Positions 35,321 through 44,598 of a DNA stretch of 64,000 bases are shown piece by piece. The first letter of the stretch is position 1. Each line of letters begins with the position of its first letter. This DNA comes from Brevibacillus laterosporus LMG 15441 (lineage in GTDB: Bacteria > Bacillota > Bacilli > Brevibacillales > Brevibacillaceae): assembly GCF_000219535.2 (NCBI RefSeq), contig NZ_CP007806.1, forward strand, positions 73,501 through 137,500, given 5' to 3'. The position numbers and the translations under genes are program-made. Under the pieces are notes generated by a model. It searched no databases. It saw only the letters and a list, made by a program, of their open reading frames with translations, and was not told the origin of the DNA.

Positions 35321-36973
35321 GTGATGTTCCCGAGACATGTACTGAACTACCAGACTGATCATTTACCAAACATGTATACCGATGTGATTGTAGTTGGTTG
35401 TGGAATTGCAGGCTTATATACAGCGTTAGAAGCAAGCAAAAAAGCAAAGGTAATACTAATCAGTAAAAAGGGCTTGCAGGATAGCAATACTCGCTGGGCT
35501 CAAGGGGGCATCGCAGCGGTTACCGCCCAAAATGATTCTCCCGCATTACATCGTCAAGATACCATGCTGGCAGGCGCCGGAATTTGTACCTATGAAGCAG
35601 TAGATGTATTGGTGCATGAAGGGCCCAAGCGATTACAGGAGTTAATAACCTACGGGACTCAATTTGATAAAGATAGTAATGGTGAATATGAATTAACACG
35701 CGAAGGCGCTCATAGTCAGCGGCGTATTCTGCATGCACAAGGAGATGCTACTGGTGCCGAAATCGTCCGAGCTTTAGCGAAAAAGGTGGCAGAAACAACG
35801 AACATTACCTTACTAGAGGAGCATTTCGCTATCGACATTCTTACGCATCAAGGAGAATGTGTGGGAGTGCTAGCTCTTAAACCATGCGGGGAGCTGTTTG
35901 CCATACAATCGCACGCTACTATTCTGGCAACAGGCGGTGCTGGTCAGCTATATCGCTACACCACCAATCCGGACATTGCGACAGCAGACGGCATAGCGAT
36001 GGCTTATCGGGCTGGTGCAGAGGTAAAAGATATGGAATTCATTCAATTTCATCCTACGGCTCTGTGCTATCCAGATGCCCCGCGTTTTTTAATTTCCGAG
36101 GCTGTCCGCGGAGAAGGTGCTTATTTGCGCAATGTGCTGGGTGAGCGTTTTATGTACAAGTATCATCCTCAGCAGGAATTAGCTCCGAGAGACATCGTGG
36201 CACGAGCCATTGTATCGGAAATGGAGACAACGAAATCTACCTTTGTGTATCTTGATATTACACATGAGTCTGAAGAGCTGATTAAACATCGCTTTCCGAC
36301 AATCTATGATTTCTGTTTGAGTTATGGGCTGGATATGGTAGCTGATTGGATACCGGTAGCACCTGCTTGCCATTATATGATGGGCGGCGTAAAGACTGAT
36401 TTATATGGCGAAACGAATGTACCGAGATTATTTGCGTGTGGAGAAGTCTCTTGCACGGGAGTACATGGGGCTAACCGCTTAGCTAGTAATTCATTATCCG
36501 AAGCAATTGTGTTTGGACATCGCATCGTAGAACGTTTACAAACGCTACCGCCTGTGATGTCAGCCATCTCGCTTAGTGAATCATCTCTACGCACTACCGG
36601 CAGAGTAGGGAATTGGAAAAAGATGCGGCTACAGCTACAAAAGATTATGCTGCGCCAAGTAGGGGTAAAGCGTGAGGAGCAGGGTCTGCGAGCAGCTTTG
36701 CAGGAACTTGAGAGCATGCAAACAATTCTATCGACTCATACAGTCAAACCTGAGGCCTTGGAACTGAAAAATCTGCTGACAACAGCCATCCTTACCACTA
36801 GAGCGGCCTTAGCTCGAACAGAAAGCCGCGGTGGCCATTATCGCGTTGATTATCCTGAGCAAAATGAAGAGAGATGGCTTAAGCATATTACGCAAGGTAT
36901 CCATTCAGGGCTACAAGAGGAGAGTGAAATCCGTTTATGCTATGGAATAAACGCGAATTACAACGAAAAATAG
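35321..36973 (+). CDS. nadB: L-aspartate oxidase
   Basis: A 550-residue flavoenzyme that oxidises aspartate to iminoaspartate for quinolinate synthesis. The FAD dinucleotide motif VVGCGIAGLYTALEA, the block DSNTRWAQGGIAAV and the active-site region QFHPTALCYP are clear, as is HGANRLASNSLSEA near the C-terminal domain. The first 20 residues precede the usual start; GTG/ATG alternatives downstream are possible, but 35321 is acceptable. nadC overlaps its 3' end by 37 bases, so the two are one unit. Confidence 0.95.
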   Translation: MMFPRHVLNYQTDHLPNMYTDVIVVGCGIAGLYTALEASKKAKVILISKKGLQDSNTRWAQGGIAAVTAQNDSPALHRQDTMLAGAGICTYEAVDVLVHEGPKRLQELITYGTQFDKDSNGEYELTREGAHSQRRILHAQGDATGAEIVRALAKKVAETTNITLLEEHFAIDILTHQGECVGVLALKPCGELFAIQSHATILATGGAGQLYRYTTNPDIATADGIAMAYRAGAEVKDMEFIQFHPTALCYPDAPRFLISEAVRGEGAYLRNVLGERFMYKYHPQQELAPRDIVARAIVSEMETTKSTFVYLDITHESEELIKHRFPTIYDFCLSYGLDMVADWIPVAPACHYMMGGVKTDLYGETNVPRLFACGEVSCTGVHGANRLASNSLSEAIVFGHRIVERLQTLPPVMSAISLSESSLRTTGRVGNWKKMRLQLQKIMLRQVGVKREEQGLRAALQELESMQTILSTHTVKPEALELKNLLTTAILTTRAALARTESRGGHYRVDYPEQNEERWLKHITQGIHSGLQEESEIRLCYGINANYNEK

Positions 36974-37785
36974 AGGAATGGCTATTCGAAGATGTTGGTC
37001 ATGGAGATATCACAACTATGGCCACGATTCCAGCAGATGAGAAAGGTACGGGAATCTTGTATGCGAAAAAATCAGGTCTGATCGCGGGCTTAGATATTGC
37101 TGAGCAGGTCTTTCATACCGTGGATCATGAGCTTAGTTTTCAACGCTTCGTAACAGAAGGCAGTCAGGTGCAAAAAGGGGACGTAATAGCTGAAGTTACC
37201 GGCTCGGTACAGGCTATTTTAACCGGTGAGCGCTTAGCCCTTAATTTATTGCAGCGTCTCTCAGGGATTGCGACACGTACCCAATTATTTGTGAAGGAGA
37301 TTTCGCATACACAGGCGAGGATAGTAGATACACGTAAAACAACTCCGGGATTGCGATTATTAGAAAAATACGCAGTGCGTGTAGGTGGCGGACATAACCA
37401 CCGGTTTGCTCTTTACGATGCAGTGATGATCAAAGACAATCATAGTAAAGGTGCAGGTGGCATAAAGGAAGCGGTAAGGAAAGCGCGTGAAGCCATTCCC
37501 CACACAATGAAAATAGAAGTAGAAGCTGAATCACTCATGCAGGTACAGGAAGCGTTGGAAGCAGGAGCAGATATTATCATGCTGGATAATATGTCCTGCG
37601 ATCTGATGAGAGAAGCGGTCCAAATCATTTCTGGAAAGGCAATCATTGAAGCATCTGGTGGAGTTACATTGGAGACGGTAAGAGCTATTGCTGAGACTGG
37701 TGTCGATGTGATTTCAGTGGGCGGACTTACGCATTCCGTTGCTGCCTTAGATATTAGCTTAGATTTAAATCAACGGAAAAGATAG
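36937..37785 (+). CDS. nadC: Nicotinate-nucleotide pyrophosphorylase (carboxylating)
   Basis: A 282-residue quinolinate phosphoribosyltransferase that makes nicotinate mononucleotide from quinolinate and PRPP. Typical blocks are EDVGHGDITT, ALNLLQRLSGIAT, DTRKTTPGLRLLEKYAV, GGGHNHR and IMLDNMS, followed by IEASGGVTLETV. It overlaps nadB, indicating coupled translation. nadA is not in this operon. coaX follows 40 bases later. Confidence 0.95.
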   Translation: MLWNKRELQRKIEEWLFEDVGHGDITTMATIPADEKGTGILYAKKSGLIAGLDIAEQVFHTVDHELSFQRFVTEGSQVQKGDVIAEVTGSVQAILTGERLALNLLQRLSGIATRTQLFVKEISHTQARIVDTRKTTPGLRLLEKYAVRVGGGHNHRFALYDAVMIKDNHSKGAGGIKEAVRKAREAIPHTMKIEVEAESLMQVQEALEAGADIIMLDNMSCDLMREAVQIISGKAIIEASGGVTLETVRAIAETGVDVISVGGLTHSVAALDISLDLNQRKR

Positions 37786-37825
37786 TCAGTGTTAGCCGAC
37801 AAGATAGAGAAAAGAGGAACTACCC

Positions 37826-38590
37826 ATGCTACTCGTAATGGATATAGGCAATACGAATATTGTGCTCGGGATGTATCAGGGAGATCGATTAGTGTACCAT
37901 TGGCGTATTGCAAGTGATCGCAATAAGACTGAGGACGAGTACGGCATGCTCGTGCTCAATTTATTTCAAAACGCAAAGCTTACGCTCGAAGCTGTAACGG
38001 GAATTATCATTTCTTCGGTCGTCCCGCCTTTAAATAAAGCGGTAGAGAGTATGTGTGAAAAATATTTTTCCAAGAAGCCGCTATTGATTGGGCCAGGCAT
38101 CAAAACTGGGCTAAATATAAAAGCAGAATATCCAAGAGAGGTGGGAGCAGATCGAATTGTCAACGCGGTTGCAGCGATTCATGAATATGGCGCTCCTTTA
38201 TTGATTGTTGACTTCGGTACGGCTACGACTTTTTGCTATGTAGATGAAAAGAAACAATACTTAGGGGGTGCAATCGCGCCGGGTATCGGGATTTCGACCG
38301 AGGCGCTCTTTACCCGTGCCGCAAAGCTGCCGCGTATTGAGATTGCCCAGCCTGCGACTGTGATTGGCAGAAATACCATTGCTTCCATGCAGTCCGGTAT
38401 TTTTTATGGTTTTATTGGTCAAGTTGAGGGTATTGTGAGCAGAATGAAGCAGGAGTGTAACAGCAAGCCAACGGTGGTTGCAACAGGGGGACTTGCCCCA
38501 CTCATTGCGAAAGAGACTGATTGTATTGACGTGGTTGATCAGCATTTGACGTTGAAGGGTTTACGGTTGATTTATGAGCGAAATGTGTAA
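37826..38590 (+). CDS. coaX: Type III pantothenate kinase
   Basis: A 254-residue CoaX (formerly YacB) that phosphorylates pantothenate in the first step of CoA synthesis. The ASKHA nucleotide-binding motifs are [16 protein letters not shown] and [23 protein letters not shown] is the pantothenate-site block. SD AGAGGAAC precedes ATG 37826. Its B. subtilis neighbour hslO is displaced here by about 15 kb of inserted genes. Confidence 0.95.
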   Translation: MLLVMDIGNTNIVLGMYQGDRLVYHWRIASDRNKTEDEYGMLVLNLFQNAKLTLEAVTGIIISSVVPPLNKAVESMCEKYFSKKPLLIGPGIKTGLNIKAEYPREVGADRIVNAVAAIHEYGAPLLIVDFGTATTFCYVDEKKQYLGGAIAPGIGISTEALFTRAAKLPRIEIAQPATVIGRNTIASMQSGIFYGFIGQVEGIVSRMKQECNSKPTVVATGGLAPLIAKETDCIDVVDQHLTLKGLRLIYERNV

Positions 38591-38601
38591 GATTATGCTC
38601 G

Positions 38602-38635
38602 AAAGCCATGGGATTTGCTCCTATGGCTTTTTTGT
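38602..38635 (+). terminator. coaX terminator
   Basis: AAGCCAT (38603-38609) pairs with ATGGCTT (38622-38628), followed by TTTTG. A similar sequence recurs at 39911-39943. Confidence 0.8.
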
Positions 38636-38699
38636 TAACACGTCGTTTTACCTAGAGGAATCGATTTAACAGGTAGGGAGTCATAAATGATTGTATAGA

Positions 38700-38752
38700 A
38701 AAACTACACCTCCAATGTTAGATGTGTGTCTAACCATTAAGGTGTAGTTTAC
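38700..38752. terminator. Bidirectional terminator
   Basis: AAACTACACCT (38701-38711) pairs with AGGTGTAGTTT (38740-38750), with an inner stem GTTAGA/TCTAAC. A and T tracts on both sides suit termination of coaX and of the minus-strand gene that follows. Confidence 0.8.
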
Positions 38753-38774
38753 AGGAAGACAGAGCAGTTCCGTT

Positions 38775-39413
38775 TTATGAGTCCAAAGGGCAGAGATAAA
38801 CCCCTTCAACATTACAAATTTTTTCTAGAAATTCCCTATTAGATTGGTCTGTTAAATAGGTAGGGCAAGCAAAGTCACCAGGCCATATAATGAGATTTAA
38901 ATCTACAAAGTAAAGGCAAGTTGAAATATAATCACGAAGGTTTAATTTAAGGAGGAATTCAAGATCCTTCAATTCAGATACTTCCATGATTGATTCAAAG
39001 AGCTTCTCTTGGAGCTCTTTCAGTTTGTTCTGATCAATATCTTCGGGGAATATGGTATCATATGAAATGCTACTTTCCACGAAAGTGCGAGAACAAGTCC
39101 ATAAATTTCTAAAAACATTTAGAAATTTGCGTTCAAGCTCTAAATAGTCTTGCTGCTCCTTAATTTTCTTGCTCTTTTTATAAAAAATCTCTGCTTGATT
39201 ATATTTATCCCAATTTTGAATTAATGTAGGAAATCGATTGATTCTATACATTTTATTCGTATATTGCTTATCAAACGCATCCCATTTATCAACAAATAGA
39301 ATATCCGTATCCCAATGTTCAGGTTCATCACAACCCTTTTTTAGATAATCCATGTCGATGGCATAATGTGAAATATAGTCCTGGAACGTTACAAAACTCT
39401 TATTTTCCAACAA
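38775..39413 (-). CDS. Unrecognised 212-residue protein, possible immunity protein
   Basis: I do not recognise this family. It is a soluble, acidic, mainly helical protein rich in Leu, Glu, Asp and Lys, with no signal peptide or membrane segment. TTG 39413 (or TTG 39410) is the start, after GAGGGG. It begins inside the last codons of a toxin-like remnant that lies upstream on the same strand. The size, composition and coupling to a toxin-like tail fit an immunity protein, but that is inference. The region is AT-rich compared with its neighbours. Confidence 0.6.
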   Translation of the reverse strand: MLENKSFVTFQDYISHYAIDMDYLKKGCDEPEHWDTDILFVDKWDAFDKQYTNKMYRINRFPTLIQNWDKYNQAEIFYKKSKKIKEQQDYLELERKFLNVFRNLWTCSRTFVESSISYDTIFPEDIDQNKLKELQEKLFESIMEVSELKDLEFLLKLNLRDYISTCLYFVDLNLIIWPGDFACPTYLTDQSNREFLEKICNVEGVYLCPLDS

Positions 39414-39656
39414 ATTTCCCCTCTTTCGTCAAAGAAGAAATTCTCTCTCCTGTTCTATCATTCAATTTCCATACATCTCCTTTATGTCCTACTTTATCGC
39501 CTCCAGTTCCTCAAATGCAATCGTTTCAAAATCTTCAGTTACTATTACCTGTTTAGCTTCTATAACTTGATTAGGTGATGCAAAGGTTCCCGTAACACCA
39601 CTGGTTAACATGACAGCAACAATAAGAGAAGAAATAATTTTTTTATAGAAAAACAC
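39400..39656 (-). pseudogene. Broken secreted toxin-like gene (frameshifted remnant)
   Basis: On the minus strand GTG 39656 opens a frame of 55 residues with a signal-peptide-like N-terminus (IISSLIVAVMLTSGVTGTFA), ending at TAG 39489. In another frame the sequence continues GDKVGHKGDVWKLNDRTGER to a TAA at 39400, running into the next gene. One extra base near 39500 would join them into about 88 residues. The HKGDVWKL...G.R pattern recalls the C-terminal tip of polymorphic toxins. The start has no good SD. It may be a remnant after loss of most of a toxin gene. Confidence 0.4.
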
Positions 39657-40006
39657 CCTTTTGGAAATATTATGAAACTAACTTTTATTAGAATATAATT
39701 ATTTAGCAAATATTAAAAGTTAATGTAAGTGAACTTTTTGTGTAAATTTGGAAGAAAATATAGTGTTATTAAACATCTGGCGTAAAAAATGGTTGGATCA
39801 TCAAAGATTGATTGTAGATGCTCCTTTAAGCACTCTATATTTCTTTAGGAAAAAACCATATGAACTTCCTACTATTAGACATAGAAAAGGTAGGAATGAA
39901 AGAATGTTTTAACACCATGGGGATTTCTTCATGGCTTTTTTTGTCCCATAAAGCGTTAGTACACTTCTTTTACCAGATAGATATGGAAAAAGGGGGAGGG
40001 CATTCC
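39657..40006. other. AT-rich gap before the pilus locus
   Basis: This 350-base stretch is AT-rich and has no gene that I can support. At 39911-39943 it holds CCATG/CATGG followed by TTTTTTTG. That piece resembles the coaX terminator at 38602 (about 27 of 32 aligned positions). A frame open from 39860 leads into the SAF-domain gene, but that gene starts at 40007. Confidence 0.5.
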
Positions 40007-40747
40007 ATGGGAGGCTATCGGTTTAGCTATATTCGTCTGCTAGTTATTACGCTGTTGGCCATTGCATGTGGTTATCTAACCTATCAGACAGTACGGCCTG
40101 AGCTGTTTTATTACATCAAGGTAAAGGAGCAGAGCGAGCTAGAAATAGGGACCCCTCTGTCCCTTGATCATGTTGAAAAGGGAGTATTAGAAATGGGCAA
40201 TCGTTTTTTTAGTAGTTCGGGTGAGGTACCCGGTTTTATTCCTTGGGAAGAGGTCAGTCATGTAATTGGAATACCAGTGATCCGACACGTAAAGGCGGGT
40301 GTCCCATTACTAAAGGCTGATATTTCAACAAGCACGGAAGAAAACCAGCTACAAGGTAACCACCCTAATCAAACGGCGATGACAATACCAGTTGATAACA
40401 TCAGTGGTGTATCAGCACAGCTACAGGAGAGAGATCGTGTTCATATATATGCTTCTTTTAAGGATGAGGAGGGGGCACATACTGGACTTTTGCTGAAGGC
40501 AATGCCGGTAGTCGAGGTACAGCGTGGTTTAGACGGGGAGGGGGCAATTCTAAAAGCAGTGACGATTTCCTTAACGCTTCATGAAGGGAGGTTACTCACC
40601 CATGCCCTCCACTATGGCAAGCTACATCTAGGAAAAGCAGGGTATGGCAAAGACTTAATATCAGGAATTGGAGACGCTCATTTTGCTAAAGCATTGATGA
40701 AAGGTAATAAAAGCTGGACAGATATAGAAGGAGAAGGAGGAAGCTAG
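40007..40747 (+). CDS. SAF-domain pilus assembly protein (CpaB/RcpC-like)
   Basis: A 246-residue protein with one N-terminal membrane helix (LLVITLLAIACGYLTYQTV) and a SAF-like region. Typical CpaB/RcpC blocks are RHVKAGVPLLKADI, then MTIPVDNISGVSAQLQERDRV and TGLLLKAMPVVEVQ. RcpC/CpaB proteins act in the periplasmic or wall-side part of Tad pilus machines. ATG 40007 is 6 bases after GGGGGAGGG; the longer upstream frame is not used. It is the first gene of a compact locus of nine genes. Confidence 0.8.
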   Translation: MGGYRFSYIRLLVITLLAIACGYLTYQTVRPELFYYIKVKEQSELEIGTPLSLDHVEKGVLEMGNRFFSSSGEVPGFIPWEEVSHVIGIPVIRHVKAGVPLLKADISTSTEENQLQGNHPNQTAMTIPVDNISGVSAQLQERDRVHIYASFKDEEGAHTGLLLKAMPVVEVQRGLDGEGAILKAVTISLTLHEGRLLTHALHYGKLHLGKAGYGKDLISGIGDAHFAKALMKGNKSWTDIEGEGGS

Positions 40748-40748
40748 A

Positions 40749-42164
40749 ATGCAGGATCGGCCTAAAAGATTGTTGCTTGTCGATGAGGATGAGAAATGCA
40801 CAAGTGATTTAGTAGAACAACTAAAAGAGAGTCAGTATGTGAAGGTATGCGGAGTGGTAAGTGACTTTAAAGAGATTTTCCATACCTTACAAGCAATGCA
40901 ACCAGATATAGTATTGGTTGGTTTTTTTCGTGAAACAGATTTAAGTCTTTTATGTCATCGAATTCGCTTTTACTTTCCAACTATTACCTGTATAGCTGCT
41001 TGCGATTTACAAACGATGCAGTGGGAAGCCTTAATAAGGAATCTCGGTGTATTTGTATTACAAAAACCAATTTCCCCCTTAATGATTGAAATGGTTGTAA
41101 AGCAAGATACAACTCAAGGAAAATTACCCTCTACGACTCTACAATCGTTGGATACTATCAACCGCCAATTTGCGCAAGCCCCTGTAGTACCATCTCTTCA
41201 TCTATCGGATGACGGTCAGTCTGTAGGACATCGCCAGCATTTGATCACTGTTTATGGACCAAAAGGAGGAGTAGGTAAAACATTTATATCGCGGGAATTA
41301 GCAATCTATTACTCGCGTCACCCCTTAGAAGGAGAAAAGAATAGAGTGCTTGCTATTGATTTTAATTTAGATTTGGGTACGTTTGCTACGTCATTAAATT
41401 TACCGCGTACCCCGAATCTGTTCACATGGGTTCAAGAAATACAAGACAGATTAATTCAAATAGTTCAAAGAGACGGACGAGATCCTGATTTTATTAGTCA
41501 TGAGGAATGGCAGGAGTATGCCGCTTCGATGGCTCTTTATCCAGAGGAGATTGAGCGTTACATTGCGATACATCCTGAATCAGGGCTGCATGTTCTTACT
41601 TCCCCAAGAGATATACGGCAAAGCTTTCATATTAAGGATTACCACTTATACATCATTCTCGAAACCATTAAACGAAGTGCATACAATGTTGTTTTAATTG
41701 ATACGGCGCCAGATACTACGGATGCAACCATTCAGGCATTATTTTTCGCTGAACGAGTGGTAATGGTAGGGAGTCCTGTGGTAGATGCAATTGAAAATAT
41801 TCACAGAGTCTTAAAGCTACTGCGTGAAGCTGAGTATCCCGAACAAAAAATTCAAATCTGTATGAATCGGCTGCAAAAGCGAGAGATGTTTACTTTAGAA
41901 GAGATGAAAGCATACTTCCAGCTACACCCCAGTCAGACGCTACTAACCATTCCTGATGATGACGAGGTGAAAAGATCAATTAATACAGGAGTCCCACTGA
42001 TGCTCACCACATCTAGGTCCCAGACTAAGCTGGCTATCGAAAAATTGGGACAGGTACTCATTCCTCATACCGAAAAAGAAGGACAAATCTATGGTGATTC
42101 TACAAATAAAACGAAGAAGGCAAGTTTCTTTAAATGGTTTAGTAAAGGGGGCTGGGGACGATGA
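40749..42164 (+). CDS. tadZ: TadZ/CpaE-like protein (degenerate receiver plus ParA/MinD ATPase)
   Basis: A 471-residue fusion. The N-terminal 120 residues are a response-regulator receiver fold (LLLVDEDEKC; VLQKPIS holds the conserved Lys). The phospho-acceptor Asp expected after PDIVLV is Gly (LVGFF), so it is probably not phosphorylated. From about residue 165 is a MinD/ParA-type ATPase with the deviant Walker A GPKGGVGKTF and VVLIDTAPDTTD. TadZ places the pilus machine in the cell. It begins 1 base after the SAF gene and overlaps tadA by 4 bases. Confidence 0.85.
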   Translation: MQDRPKRLLLVDEDEKCTSDLVEQLKESQYVKVCGVVSDFKEIFHTLQAMQPDIVLVGFFRETDLSLLCHRIRFYFPTITCIAACDLQTMQWEALIRNLGVFVLQKPISPLMIEMVVKQDTTQGKLPSTTLQSLDTINRQFAQAPVVPSLHLSDDGQSVGHRQHLITVYGPKGGVGKTFISRELAIYYSRHPLEGEKNRVLAIDFNLDLGTFATSLNLPRTPNLFTWVQEIQDRLIQIVQRDGRDPDFISHEEWQEYAASMALYPEEIERYIAIHPESGLHVLTSPRDIRQSFHIKDYHLYIILETIKRSAYNVVLIDTAPDTTDATIQALFFAERVVMVGSPVVDAIENIHRVLKLLREAEYPEQKIQICMNRLQKREMFTLEEMKAYFQLHPSQTLLTIPDDDEVKRSINTGVPLMLTTSRSQTKLAIEKLGQVLIPHTEKEGQIYGDSTNKTKKASFFKWFSKGGWGR

Positions 42165-43657
42165 GTTTTTCACGCCAAAAACTATTAGGAACAGAAAGAC
42201 AGAAGCGGCTAGATATATCTGAATTAAAGAGGCAGGCTCATGATTTTTCAAACCTCCGCAGGAAAGTAGATCATGTTGTTCAGGAAAGTGCCAGTAAATA
42301 TGTAGAAAGGGAATGGTTTTTATCCCAGGAAGAGGAGGCACATGTAAAGGGACAAATTGTTGAAGCCTTTGGAAAACGATTATGGGAAGAAAAAAGCTCA
42401 CCTGCCTTGATAGAGGAAGTGAAGGAGGAATTGCGACGATTGGTTGAACGGCAAGCCCCACTGCCAACCCATCAATTGGAACTTGAGGTACACCGGATTT
42501 TGCACGAATTAATTGGCTGGGGGCATCTGGATGAATTGCTGGAAGACCAAGATATTACAGAGATCATCGTACAAAAATTTAGTGATGTAGTAGTGGAACG
42601 AAAAAGTACCGGTAGGCTGGAACGTCTGACGGAGAAGTATTTCTTTGATGAGGAGCAGTTGTTGCGTTTGATAGAGCAGATTGCGGCAACTATGGGACGA
42701 GAGTTTAACGAATCCAAAGCTGATTTGCATACTCAACTTCCCGATGGATCAAGGGTTACCGCTACGCATCGATCAATTTCACCAGATGGTCATATGCTCA
42801 CAATTCGGAAGCATCGTGACCTTCTATCTCAAACGGATTACTTGCGGTATGGTTCCATCTGTAAACCGATGTTGTCATTTTTGAAATATGCCGTGGGGGT
42901 AGCGAGAGCCTCTGGAATTGTGAGTGGAGGTACAGGTTCAGGGAAAACCCACCTATTAAATCTTATCTCTCAATTTATCTCTCCACAAATTAGTGTTATT
43001 ACGATTGAAGATGTCTTGGAATTAAAGCTACAGCATCCGTTTGTTCGTAGATTCTTAACGAAGCCAACTAATCATGAGGGGAGAGGTGGATTTTCCATAC
43101 GTGATTGCGTTAGGCTTTCTCTACGGAAGCGCCCAGATGTCATCATTGTAGGAGAGACTCGTGGAGGAGAGATTGTCGACATTATTTGGGCTATGAATAC
43201 AGACCATCCAGGTAGCTGGAGCACCGCCCATGCCAATTCTCCACGTGCTTTGGTTGACTCCACTTTGCCAATTTTGTTTGGAAAGGCAGAAGAATCCTAC
43301 AGTTCCTTAGAGAGAAACCTGATGATTGGTTCAGCTCTTAACTTAATTGTACAAGTTAAACGTTTTGAAGAGGATGGTAGCAGGAAGGTTGTCTCCATTA
43401 CAGAGGTGATCGGTACTGGTGAGTCAGACGAGGACAAAATTAGAAGGATGCTATCCGTCAAGCAGGTGATATCGAATCGAGTATACCTTCAAGATATTTA
43501 CGTCTATGAGCCACTAGGTGTAAAAAAAGGCAAGGTTGTTGGTCAATATAGGTGGACGGGATATAGACCAGAGGGTCTGATAAAGTGTTGGAAAGCAAAG
43601 GGAATAAGTGAAGAGGAAATAGACGCGATGTTTTTTAGGGAGCCTATTAAGCTGTAA
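42161..43657 (+). CDS. tadA: TadA/CpaF-type secretion ATPase
   Basis: A 498-residue type II/IV secretion ATPase. The N-terminal helical region is followed by QLPDGSRVTATHRSIS, Walker A GGTGSGKTHLLNLI, ITIEDVLELK (Asp box), Walker B RPDVIIVGETRGGE and the His box STAHANSPRAL. It powers assembly, and possibly retraction, of Flp pili. The N-terminal 120 residues are less typical. It overlaps tadZ by 4 bases (ATGA) and is followed 17 bases later by tadB. Confidence 0.93.
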   Translation: MSFSRQKLLGTERQKRLDISELKRQAHDFSNLRRKVDHVVQESASKYVEREWFLSQEEEAHVKGQIVEAFGKRLWEEKSSPALIEEVKEELRRLVERQAPLPTHQLELEVHRILHELIGWGHLDELLEDQDITEIIVQKFSDVVVERKSTGRLERLTEKYFFDEEQLLRLIEQIAATMGREFNESKADLHTQLPDGSRVTATHRSISPDGHMLTIRKHRDLLSQTDYLRYGSICKPMLSFLKYAVGVARASGIVSGGTGSGKTHLLNLISQFISPQISVITIEDVLELKLQHPFVRRFLTKPTNHEGRGGFSIRDCVRLSLRKRPDVIIVGETRGGEIVDIIWAMNTDHPGSWSTAHANSPRALVDSTLPILFGKAEESYSSLERNLMIGSALNLIVQVKRFEEDGSRKVVSITEVIGTGESDEDKIRRMLSVKQVISNRVYLQDIYVYEPLGVKKGKVVGQYRWTGYRPEGLIKCWKAKGISEEEIDAMFFREPIKL

Positions 43658-43674
43658 CAAGGGAGGGTGAGCTA

Positions 43675-44586
43675 ATGTTAGTTGAGTGGATCGCCCGTTG
43701 TGTGGCTGTACTTTCAGGTGGACTTATCCTGAGCATTTTGATACCCGCTGATTTTTTGAAACGAAAAGCCGAAAATAGCTCCACGCATATGATAATCTCA
43801 GAAATGCATCGAAATCGGAAAAGCTGGAACATGCGAATGGAGGATAAGCTCAAACAGGCCCGTCTAGATATCGGAATTCAAAGATATGTATTCTTCTGTT
43901 TTGTTACGGGCTTATTTTTTTATGCGCTCACTTTATATGTTTTAGACTCTTGGTGGCTTGCCTTACCCTTTTGGTTTATTGGAATTTTAGTTGTTCATCG
44001 TTGGCTGGCAGCTTGGCGAAATAAAAAAAGAGAGCGCTTTGAAGAGGAGAACCAGAAGGCACTTCGGATTATTTCCAGCTCTATTCGTGCGAATCCCTCT
44101 TATGTTCATGCTTTTGAACAAGTGGCTACTAGTAAATTTATTGATAAAAGTATTGCACAAGAGTATGGAACGGTTGTTGAAAAATTGCGTGGGCAGCTGT
44201 TACTAGAGGATGCAATGAAATGGTTGTATGTAAAAACAGGATCACCAGATATTCAATATCTAGCGACAATTATACAGGTTCAGCGGGAATTAGGCGGTGA
44301 TATGGCTCAAACGTTAGATATTGCTGTTTCTTCTTTGATTCGTAGGAAGCAAGTAAGAAGAAGACAGGTATCCGCTTTGTCCCAAATTTTATCGCAGGTT
44401 AATTTACTCAGTGCGATGCCTTTCTTTTTTGTAGGTATTTTATATGTGAACAATCCTAATCATTTTGCTCCATTAACAGAGAGCTTGAGTGGTCGTTATG
44501 CCATGCTAGGGAGCTTTTTATTAATTATAGCTGGGGGAGAGATTATTCGTTATTTAGCCCTGTCAGTAGGAAGACATGATGGATAG
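43675..44586 (+). CDS. tadB: TadB, inner-membrane platform protein
   Basis: A 303-residue T2SS F-domain protein. An N-terminal membrane segment, a pair around residues 70-110 and another C-terminal pair enclose a cytoplasmic helical domain with RIISSSIRANPSYVHAFEQVA and IQVQRELGGDMAQTLDIAVS. It forms the platform with TadC over the ATPase TadA. SD GGGAGGG precedes ATG 43675. Confidence 0.88.
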   Translation: MLVEWIARCVAVLSGGLILSILIPADFLKRKAENSSTHMIISEMHRNRKSWNMRMEDKLKQARLDIGIQRYVFFCFVTGLFFYALTLYVLDSWWLALPFWFIGILVVHRWLAAWRNKKRERFEEENQKALRIISSSIRANPSYVHAFEQVATSKFIDKSIAQEYGTVVEKLRGQLLLEDAMKWLYVKTGSPDIQYLATIIQVQRELGGDMAQTLDIAVSSLIRRKQVRRRQVSALSQILSQVNLLSAMPFFFVGILYVNNPNHFAPLTESLSGRYAMLGSFLLIIAGGEIIRYLALSVGRHDG

Positions 44587-44598
44587 GGAGGTAAGGCA

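Noticed and set aside
39860..40006. N-terminal extension of the SAF-domain protein
   Set aside because: ATG 40007 has a near-ideal SD and gives a normal membrane anchor; the extension crosses a terminator-like element.
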